From: CAWUFC02 sp963921335
Lineage (GTDB): Bacteria; Pseudomonadota; Gammaproteobacteria; Pseudomonadales; Halieaceae
Assembly: GCA_963921335.3 (NCBI GenBank)
Contig: CAWUFC020000002.1
Location: 124,001-188,000 of the forward strand
Direction of reading: 5' to 3'
Length of the DNA stretch: 64,000 nt
Each line of letters opens with the position of its first letter. Position 1 is the stretch's first letter. Below are positions 50,688-57,374 of the stretch, in pieces. The notes beneath the pieces were generated by a model. It did not search any database and was not told the origin of the DNA. It worked only from the letters and a program-made list of their open reading frames with translations. The position numbers and the translations under genes were made by a program.

Positions 50688-51763
50688 GCGGTTTCGCCAA
50701 CTTTGACGCAGAGCTGTTTCTGCGTGACTACTGGCAGCGTAAACCGCTGTTGATAAAGCAGGCCTTGCCCGGACTTGAAGATCCCCTGGCCCCCGAGGAA
50801 TTGGCCGGGCTGGCGCTGGAAGACTGCATAGACTCGCGCATTGTCGAGCTCGCGCCAGAGGGCTGGCGCTTCCAGCAAGGCCCTTTTGCCGCCGACGATT
50901 TCAACCGCGATAACCCCTGGACGCTGCTGGTGCAGTCCGTCGATCATCTGCTGGATGAGGTCGCTTCCCTACGTCGGGTTATTCAGTTCTTGCCCAGCTG
51001 GCGTTTTGACGATGTGATGATCAGCTATGCGGAGGCTGGCGGCGGTGTCGGACCTCATTATGACAATTACGACGTTTTTCTGCTCCAGGGTCAGGGCAGT
51101 CGCACCTGGCGCCTCGGGCAGTATTGTGACGAAAACAGTCCGCTGATCGAACATACCGACCTGCGTATTCTGGCCGAGTTCAACCAGAGCGAAGAGTACG
51201 TGTTGCATAGCGGTGATGTGCTTTATGTGCCTCCCCGGCTGGCACACTGGGGCGTGTCTAACGATGAGTCGCTCACCTACTCTCTCGGCTTTCGCGCCAC
51301 ACCGGTGAATCATATGCTGTCCCGGGCAACGGACGAGCTGCTCAATATCCTCCACGCGGAAGCTTTGTATATTGACCCACCCTTGGCACCCGCCGCCCGC
51401 GCAGGTGAAATCAACACACAGGCCCTCGCTGCTGCAACCGCACAGGTAGAGGCCGCGCTCGCCAGGCTGAAGCACAACAGTAACTGGTTTGGTGAACTGG
51501 TCACTGAGTCAGAATTCGAACCGGGCTCTATCACGCTCCGTGTTGGCGATACCGTGCGTCTTGATCCTGCTGCGCGTGTCGCCTGGCACGATACCGACAG
51601 TAGCGTGGCGGTTTTCGCGAATGGCCGGACTCTGCAACTCTCCCCGGAACTGCTCGCAGGCATTATCGCCCTGTGCGAAGGCCGCTTTATCACCATTGAT
51701 AAAGACCTGCCCCTGGAATTCTGCCTGCAGCTCCGAAGCTGTGGCTGCCTCAGTCATGACTGA
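50684..51763 (+). CDS. roxA: 50S ribosomal protein uL16 arginine 3-hydroxylase (RoxA/YcfD)
   Basis: A 359-residue JmjC-type Fe(II)/2-oxoglutarate oxygenase that hydroxylates Arg81 of uL16 in E. coli. The metal triad is His125 and Asp127 (GVGPHYDNYDVFL) plus a later His in PPRLAHWGVS. The C-terminal third is a winged-helix dimerisation part. Start TTG 50684 overlaps the purB stop; FLRDYWQRKPLLIKQA right after is family-typical. It overlaps the next gene by 8 bases. Confidence 0.93.
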   Translation: MSGFANFDAELFLRDYWQRKPLLIKQALPGLEDPLAPEELAGLALEDCIDSRIVELAPEGWRFQQGPFAADDFNRDNPWTLLVQSVDHLLDEVASLRRVIQFLPSWRFDDVMISYAEAGGGVGPHYDNYDVFLLQGQGSRTWRLGQYCDENSPLIEHTDLRILAEFNQSEEYVLHSGDVLYVPPRLAHWGVSNDESLTYSLGFRATPVNHMLSRATDELLNILHAEALYIDPPLAPAARAGEINTQALAAATAQVEAALARLKHNSNWFGELVTESEFEPGSITLRVGDTVRLDPAARVAWHDTDSSVAVFANGRTLQLSPELLAGIIALCEGRFITIDKDLPLEFCLQLRSCGCLSHD

Positions 51764-52670
51764 CACTAATATCGAAGCGGTGAGCTGGCACCAGCATCGT
51801 GAGACACTGCGTTCCATTCGAGGCAAGGTATTTATCGAGGAGCAGCAGGCACCTCAGGACATTGAATGGGATGACCAGGATGAGAACGCCACGCATTTCC
51901 TGGTGACCCGCGATCACATTGCGCTGGCCTGTGGGCGCCTGCTCGATGATGGCAAGATCGGTCGCATGGCGGTGCTCATCGACCAGCGCGGTGGCGGTCT
52001 TGGGCGGCAGCTGCTCGAATTCATGGTTCAACATGCCCGATCCCAGGGTATGGCTCGCCTGTATCTACACGCCCAGGAGCAGGCCCGCGAGTTTTACCTG
52101 AAGGCCGGGTTTACGCCTTTCGGTGAGCCTTTCGAGGAGGCCGGCATACCGCATGTTGCAATGGAGTTTTCCGTAGATTTTAGCGGTGCCAGTGATTTCA
52201 TTACCAATGTGGACTATCCCCATCCCTTTGACACACTCGCGCTGGAACTGGCGAAGTCGGCGCGACGCCACATTCGCATCGATAGCGCCACACTCGACCC
52301 CGAAGTGTTCGACACAGAAGAACTGGCCTCGGCGATGACGGCACTGGCCAGGCGCGGGCGCCACAGTGATATTCGTATTTTGATTAACGACGCTAGGCCC
52401 GTGGCGCAGCGCGGACATCGACTGTTGGCACTGAGTCGCCGCCTATCCTCTACCGTGAGCATCCGCATGGTGGAAGAGCACCCGGAGCTGCCCGAGGCCA
52501 CTTTTCTGCTGCGAGATACCAACGGCGTTATCTACAAGCCCGACGACCGCAGCAAGATGGGCTTCTACGAACCTGATTCAAGAGCCTCGGCGCGACGTTT
52601 TATAGGACATTTCGACTATCTGTGGAACTGGGGCAAAACCGATCCACGGCTACAGCAGCTGCGCCTGTGA
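51756..52670 (+). CDS. GNAT acetyltransferase fused to a PLD-like C-terminal domain
   Basis: A 304-residue two-domain protein. Residues 1-135 are an ElaA-type GNAT: FIEEQQAPQDIEWDDQD, then IGRMAVLIDQRGGGLGRQLLEF with the acyl-CoA loop RGGGLG, and FYLKAGFTPFGEPFEEAGIPHVAMEF. Residues about 140-304 form a separate domain (SARRHIRIDSATLDPEVFD, DIRILINDARPVAQRGHRLL, GFYEPDSRASARRFIGHFDY) that recalls the phospholipase D-like fold without HKD motifs. Start ATG 51756 lies inside the roxA end. It closes an operon of RNA/ribosome modifying genes, so its target may be a ribosomal or RNA component, which is inference only. Confidence 0.8.
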   Translation: MTDTNIEAVSWHQHRETLRSIRGKVFIEEQQAPQDIEWDDQDENATHFLVTRDHIALACGRLLDDGKIGRMAVLIDQRGGGLGRQLLEFMVQHARSQGMARLYLHAQEQAREFYLKAGFTPFGEPFEEAGIPHVAMEFSVDFSGASDFITNVDYPHPFDTLALELAKSARRHIRIDSATLDPEVFDTEELASAMTALARRGRHSDIRILINDARPVAQRGHRLLALSRRLSSTVSIRMVEEHPELPEATFLLRDTNGVIYKPDDRSKMGFYEPDSRASARRFIGHFDYLWNWGKTDPRLQQLRL

Positions 52671-52671
52671 C

Positions 52672-53001
52672 TTAATCTTTTGAAGCCGGGAACGCTTGAA
52701 CCCCCTGCTTCTCCTCAGCCTCAAGCCTCGCGCGACGCTCTGCATCCCGGGCCTGTTTAACCATGTCGGCCCGATCGTAAGCGGCATGCCTGCGTTGCTG
52801 ACTGCTACTGCGAGCGAGCTCATCAATTTCCAGGCCGCGCCGCCCTTTTCTCGCCAGCCTCTGGAATTCCCTTTTTTCGGTAGATCTGTGTGCGCGCCAA
52901 CCCACCCAGAGTCCGTATAGGACCGAAATCAGAAGAAACAGCAATACGACCAGGACAATGCCAGAGACAATTAGGATTTCGGTGATTGCAGAATCATTCA
53001 T
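52672..53001 (-). CDS. Small membrane protein with a charged cytoplasmic tail
   Basis: A 109-residue protein with one membrane helix at about 7-32 (a very hydrophobic VSGIVLVVLLFLLISVLYGL). A basic, R/A/E-rich tail of 75 residues (KREFQRLARKGRRGLEID, ARDAERRARLEAEEK) is probably helical. No family is recognised. GGGAAAG a few bases upstream is the ribosome-binding site. It ends the long minus-strand unit that begins with the propionyl-CoA carboxylase genes, 33 bases after the DUF385-type gene. Confidence 0.65.
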   Translation of the reverse strand: MNDSAITEILIVSGIVLVVLLFLLISVLYGLWVGWRAHRSTEKREFQRLARKGRRGLEIDELARSSSQQRRHAAYDRADMVKQARDAERRARLEAEEKQGVQAFPASKD

Positions 53002-53034
53002 GATCTTTCCCGGCGCTGCCTGGATCAGCCAGGC

Positions 53035-53484
53035 CTATTCACACAGAAACACGGGGATGTTGCGCTCCGTGCGCTGCTGGTAGATCTCGTAGTCCGGGTA
53101 GTACTCGACGCAGGTTGGCCAGAGCGCTGCCTTCTCTTCGTCGCTAACCTGCCGCGCCGAATAGTCGCGGGTCTTGCCATCGTGCGTAATCTGGATGCTG
53201 GGGTTGGCTTGCAGGTTGAAATACCAGGCCGGATGTTTGGGCATACCACCCTGCGATGCAACCAGGATAAAACCCGACTCATGGCGCACGTACATCAATG
53301 GTATCTTAATCGTCCGTCCCGATTTGGCACCGGTCATAGTGACCATGACGATAGGCATTCCCTGTAACTTGTTCATCAACTTGCCGCCGGAGATACCGTA
53401 GACAAAGATATTGATCTTGGTAAGAAGTTTAAGCAGCCAGCGCGGTGGTGGCTTGCCAAGATCAGCGGTATTGGGAGCACTCAT
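53035..53484 (-). CDS. DUF385/deazaflavin-dependent nitroreductase-family protein (second copy)
   Basis: A 149-residue paralogue of the protein at 28851. The signatures are PIVMVTMTGAKSGRTIKIPL, FILVASQGGMPKHPAWYFNL and CVEYYPDYEIYQQRTERNIP; it keeps a fuller N-terminus than the first copy. The SGG(K)LMNKLQG and TGAKSGR segments are shared with Ddn, the F420-dependent nitroreductase. F420 use in this organism is not established, so cofactor and substrate remain open. It lies 26 bases after the Rieske gene on the same strand. Confidence 0.8.
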   Translation of the reverse strand: MSAPNTADLGKPPPRWLLKLLTKINIFVYGISGGKLMNKLQGMPIVMVTMTGAKSGRTIKIPLMYVRHESGFILVASQGGMPKHPAWYFNLQANPSIQITHDGKTRDYSARQVSDEEKAALWPTCVEYYPDYEIYQQRTERNIPVFLCE

Positions 53485-53510
53485 GCTGTTGTCCTCTTTT
53501 TATGTGTGAG

Positions 53511-53831
53511 TCAGGATTCTTCCCATGCGACGCCCACCTCGGCACCTTCGTAGGCGACCTGCCATGTCTTCAGGCCGCGGCATGGCTCTTCACTGGCGTA
53601 AACCAGATCGCCGCTGTTGAGGGCAAATCGATAACCATGCAGCGGACACTCGATGCAGTTCTCACCCACCCATGCCTCACTCAGGGGATGCTCCTGGTGG
53701 GGGCACACCGCTTCAATAAGAAAATGCTGACCCTCCACCTGTAGCAGCAAAAGCTGGTGGTAGTCGATACGAAATGACTTTCGGTAGCCATCGTGAAGGT
53801 TGATCAGTTTGTCCAGGGGGACGAAGCGCAA
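53511..53831 (-). CDS. Rieske [2Fe-2S] protein
   Basis: The 106-residue single-domain Rieske protein has cluster ligands CPH (VCPHQEHP) and CPLH (ECPLHGYRF) separated by about 17 residues, as in soluble ferredoxins of nirD/oxygenase type. It should carry electrons to an unidentified partner. The start is TTG 53831 with TAGGG about 9 bases upstream, near the meaB stop, so translation is likely coupled. The location between meaB and a DUF385 oxidoreductase suggests a redox pair. Confidence 0.85.
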   Translation of the reverse strand: MRFVPLDKLINLHDGYRKSFRIDYHQLLLLQVEGQHFLIEAVCPHQEHPLSEAWVGENCIECPLHGYRFALNSGDLVYASEEPCRGLKTWQVAYEGAEVGVAWEES

Positions 53832-53840
53832 GGGTTTTCC

Positions 53841-54803
53841 CTACAGGCAGTCGATGATTTGTCTCGCTGCAGTATAGGGGGTGATTTCTCGGCTCACCAC
53901 TTGTCCTTCCAGGTCGGACATGAGGGCTTTCGCTTCGGGATTGGAGGACAGCTTCAACTGCAGGAATTCACCAATCAGGTGATGCATCCAGTCGCGGGCC
54001 TGGCGGTCCCGCTTGTTCTCAAACGCCTGTTCCTTACGGGAGACGGCCTCAAACTCGCAGATCATATCCCAAACGGCATCAATATTAATGCCTTCCTGGG
54101 CCGAGCAGGTCATGACCTGGGGTGCCCAATGCAGGGCGTGTTTCATCAGTGTCATGGCCGCCGTGTAGTGCTTCTTGGTCATGTTGGCCAGGTTCACACT
54201 CTCGCCATCGGCCTTATTGATCACCAGTGCGTCAGCGAGTTCCATGATGCCCTTCTTGATGCCCTGCAGTTCGTCGCCCGCGTTCGGCAGCATCAACACC
54301 ATGAAGAAATCGACCATGCCGGCAACTTCGTATTCACTCTGCCCAACGCCAACGGTCTCCACAAGGATAACGTCGTAACCCGCAGTTTCGCAGAGCAACA
54401 TGGTTTCCCGGGTTTTCTGGGCCACACCACCCAGGGCGCCAGCGGATGGGCTGGGTCGGATAAAGGCCTCTTCGCGCCTGGACAACTCTTCCATGCGCGT
54501 TTTGTCGCCGAGTATCGAGCCCCCGGCTATGGGCGAACTGGGATCCACCGCCAACACAGCAACGCGCTTGCCCTGCGCAATCAGGTGCAGACCAAATGCC
54601 TCGATAAAGGTGGATTTGCCGACGCCGGGGATACCCGTAATACCAATGCGGATGCTGTTGCCGGTATGGGGCAAGCAGTCTTCAAGGATGGCCTGGGCCT
54701 GTTCCCGGTGATCGTCCCGGGTGCTTTCCACCAGGGTGATCGCCCGGGCCAGCGCGCGGCGATTGCCAGCGCGCAGGGCCTCGAGATCGATATTAGCCGG
54801 CAC
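53841..54803 (-). CDS. meaB: Methylmalonyl-CoA mutase-associated GTPase MeaB
   Basis: A 320-residue SIMIBI G3E-related GTPase that protects and reloads the mutase with adenosylcobalamin. The P-loop is GITGIPGVGKSTF, Mg/G3 is DVILVETVGVGQSE, and the base contact is ALVINKADG. Start GTG 54803 lies 11 bases before the end of the mutase gene, so the genes overlap. It has the usual order mutase-meaB. Confidence 0.96.
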   Translation of the reverse strand: MPANIDLEALRAGNRRALARAITLVESTRDDHREQAQAILEDCLPHTGNSIRIGITGIPGVGKSTFIEAFGLHLIAQGKRVAVLAVDPSSPIAGGSILGDKTRMEELSRREEAFIRPSPSAGALGGVAQKTRETMLLCETAGYDVILVETVGVGQSEYEVAGMVDFFMVLMLPNAGDELQGIKKGIMELADALVINKADGESVNLANMTKKHYTAAMTLMKHALHWAPQVMTCSAQEGINIDAVWDMICEFEAVSRKEQAFENKRDRQARDWMHHLIGEFLQLKLSSNPEAKALMSDLEGQVVSREITPYTAARQIIDCL

Positions 54804-56952
54804 TTTGTTCGTTAACTGCCTTCAGTACATCGCGAGCGGCATCGGGGATCGGGGTACCCGGTCCGAAAATGCATTTTACGCCTGCACTGAACAGCGCATC
54901 ATAATCCTGTCGCGGAATCACACCACCAGCAATCACGATAATGTCATCAGCGCCCTGCTTCTTGAGCTCGTCAATCAAGGCTGGCACCAGCGTCTTGTGA
55001 CCTGCTGCCAGGGAAGAAGCCCCGACCACATGCACATCGTTTTCAATCGCCTGGCGGGCAACTTCTTCCGGTGTAGAGAACATTGGAGACAGGTCGATAT
55101 CAAAACCAACGTCGGCAAAGGCAGTGGCTACCACCTTGGCACCGCGATCGTGACCATCCTGGCCCATTTTGCAGACCAGCATTCTCGGCCGGCGACCGTG
55201 TTGCTCTACAAAGGCATCGATATCGGAGGAAATACCCTCCCACTCACTGTCACCCTCATAGGCAGCCCCGTAAACACCGGACACAGTTTGGGCCGTGGCA
55301 TTGAAGCGACCGAATTCTTTTTCCATAGCGTCCGAGATCTCCCCAACCGTAGCGCGACGACGGGTCGCCTCTACAGCCAGCGCCAGGAGGTTGCCTTCGC
55401 CGCCGCTGGCACAGGCGGTGATCTGGTTGAGGATATCATCGACAGCGCCCTGGTCGCGATCAGCTTTAAGCTGACCCAGGCGCGCAATCTGACTGTCGCG
55501 AACGGCCTCGTTATCGATCTCCAGGATTTCTACGTCGTCCTCTTCAGCCAGCTGGTACTTGTTAACACCAACAATGACGTCATCACCGCGATCGATTCGG
55601 GCCTGCTTTTTCGCGGCCGCTTCTTCAATACGCAGTTTGGGCAGTCCGGTTTCAATAGCCTTGGCCATGCCGCCCTGCTGTTCGACTTCCTCGATCAATT
55701 CCCAGGCCTTGTCTGCAATTTCCTGGGTCAGGGCTTCCATCATGTAAGAACCGCCCCAGGGATCAACCACCTTGGTGATGCCGGTCTCTTCCTGAATGAT
55801 TAGCTGCGTGTTACGTGCAATACGTGCAGAAAACTCTGTCGGCAGCGCGATGGCCTCGTCCAGTGCATTGGTGTGCAGGGACTGGGTGCCACCGAATACG
55901 GCAGCCATGGCTTCAATCGTGGTTCGCACAACGTTGTTATAGGGGTCCTGCTCCGTCAGAGACCAGCCGGAGGTCTGGCTGTGGGTACGCAGCATGGAAC
56001 TCTTGGGATTCTCCGGATTGAATTCCGAGACAATCTTCGCCCACAGCTGACGGCCGGCACGCATCTTGGCAATTTCCATGTAGAAATTCATGCCAATGCC
56101 CCAGAAAAAGCTCAGGCGCCGTGCAAACTGATCAATGTTCAGGCCCGCAGCCAGGGCGGTGCGAATATACTCTTTGCCGTCTGCAAGGGTATACGCCAAC
56201 TCAAGGGCTGCGTTAGCACCGGCTTCCTGGATGTGATAACCGGAGATTGAGATGGTGTTGAACTTTGGCATGTTCTCGGTGCAGTAGGCAATGATGTCAC
56301 CGATGATGCGCATGCTCGGAGCAGGCGGGTAGATATAGGTGTTGCGCACCATGAACTCTTTGAGAATGTCGTTCTGGATAGTGCCCGCCAGTTGGTCCTG
56401 ACTGACGCCCTGCTCTTCAGCTGCAACGATATAACCAGCCAGAACAGGCAGTACCGCACCATTCATAGTCATGGAGACGGAGACTTTGTCGAGCGGTATT
56501 TCGTCGAACAACACTTTCATGTCTTCAACAGAGTCGATCGCCACGCCAGCCTTGCCGACGTCGCCGGTCACCCGGGGATGATCGGAGTCGTAGCCGCGGT
56601 GTGTGGCCAGGTCAAAAGCAACCGATACACCCTGACCGCCGGCAGCCAGTGCCTTGCGGTAAAACGCATTGGATTCTTCTGCTGTTGAAAAGCCAGCGTA
56701 CTGACGAATCGTCCATGGACGGCCTGCATACATGGTGGCCTGCGGGCCACGGATATACGGGCTCATGCCCGGCATGGTGTCGTTGTACGCCAGGTCGTCG
56801 GTGTCGGCTGCGGTATACAGGGGCTTAACGTCGATCCCTTCGGCGGTTTCCCATGTCAGGTCTGATAGTGGCTTGCCGCGCATCTGCTTTTCCGCGAGTT
56901 CAGTCCAGGCCTCGGGCGTTGCAGCCGATTTGTCGTATATCTTGTCGCTCAT
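54793..56952 (-). CDS. scpA: Methylmalonyl-CoA mutase (single-chain, B12-dependent)
   Basis: A 719-residue enzyme converting (R)-methylmalonyl-CoA to succinyl-CoA. The TIM-barrel catalytic part occupies about 1-560 (RPWTIRQYAGFSTAEESN, ISISGYHIQEAGANAALELA). The cobalamin-binding domain occupies about 580-719 with the DXHXXG motif in MGQDGHDRGAKV, whose His replaces dimethylbenzimidazole at cobalt, then SSLAAGHKTLVP. Length equals homodimeric or alpha-type mutases. A separate small chain is absent, so it is likely a homodimer. Confidence 0.97.
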   Translation of the reverse strand: MSDKIYDKSAATPEAWTELAEKQMRGKPLSDLTWETAEGIDVKPLYTAADTDDLAYNDTMPGMSPYIRGPQATMYAGRPWTIRQYAGFSTAEESNAFYRKALAAGGQGVSVAFDLATHRGYDSDHPRVTGDVGKAGVAIDSVEDMKVLFDEIPLDKVSVSMTMNGAVLPVLAGYIVAAEEQGVSQDQLAGTIQNDILKEFMVRNTYIYPPAPSMRIIGDIIAYCTENMPKFNTISISGYHIQEAGANAALELAYTLADGKEYIRTALAAGLNIDQFARRLSFFWGIGMNFYMEIAKMRAGRQLWAKIVSEFNPENPKSSMLRTHSQTSGWSLTEQDPYNNVVRTTIEAMAAVFGGTQSLHTNALDEAIALPTEFSARIARNTQLIIQEETGITKVVDPWGGSYMMEALTQEIADKAWELIEEVEQQGGMAKAIETGLPKLRIEEAAAKKQARIDRGDDVIVGVNKYQLAEEDDVEILEIDNEAVRDSQIARLGQLKADRDQGAVDDILNQITACASGGEGNLLALAVEATRRRATVGEISDAMEKEFGRFNATAQTVSGVYGAAYEGDSEWEGISSDIDAFVEQHGRRPRMLVCKMGQDGHDRGAKVVATAFADVGFDIDLSPMFSTPEEVARQAIENDVHVVGASSLAAGHKTLVPALIDELKKQGADDIIVIAGGVIPRQDYDALFSAGVKCIFGPGTPIPDAARDVLKAVNEQSAG

Positions 56953-56954
56953 GA

Positions 56955-57365
56955 TCAGTGATCCTCGGCGGGCTGATTGATTTCAATCAGTACGCCATCA
57001 CAGCTTTTGGGGTGGATAAAGATGACTTTGGAATTATGCGCGCCAGGTGTCGGCTCATCGCCGAGAAACTGGTAGCCCTTTTCTTTCAGGCGAGCCATGT
57101 CTTCTTCGATGTTGTCGCTGCGAAAACAGATGTGGTGAAGCCCACCGGGCTTCTTTTCCAGGTATTTCGCAATGGCACCTTCGCCATTCAGTGGATGCAC
57201 CAGCTCAATGTTGGTGGGTGGAAGCGGGAAAAAGGCCGTCTTGGTTTTGGCAGCCTCAACGTCTTCAGTGCCCTCAAACTCGAGGCCGAAGTCTTCCATG
57301 AAACGCTTGATCGCCTTCTCGAAGTCGGGAACGGCGATTGCGATGTGGTCCAGTGCAGTAATCAT
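56955..57365 (-). CDS. mce: Methylmalonyl-CoA epimerase
   Basis: A 136-residue vicinal-oxygen-chelate protein that interconverts (S)- and (R)-methylmalonyl-CoA. DHIAIAVPDFEKAIKRF holds the first metal His, and the pattern continues with IELVHPLNG, GGLHHICFRSDNIEED and the closing ILIEI/VLIEINQ region with Glu. Length and motif order are typical. It is 2 bases upstream of the mutase gene and 9 bases downstream of the carboxylase gene. Confidence 0.95.
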   Translation of the reverse strand: MITALDHIAIAVPDFEKAIKRFMEDFGLEFEGTEDVEAAKTKTAFFPLPPTNIELVHPLNGEGAIAKYLEKKPGGLHHICFRSDNIEEDMARLKEKGYQFLGDEPTPGAHNSKVIFIHPKSCDGVLIEINQPAEDH

Positions 57366-57374
57366 AGCTTCTCC

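Noticed and set aside
53793..55803. Overlapping plus-strand frames of 340 and 360 codons opposite meaB and the mutase
   Set aside because: Both are antisense to conserved genes with intact motifs; start regions lack ribosome-binding sites.
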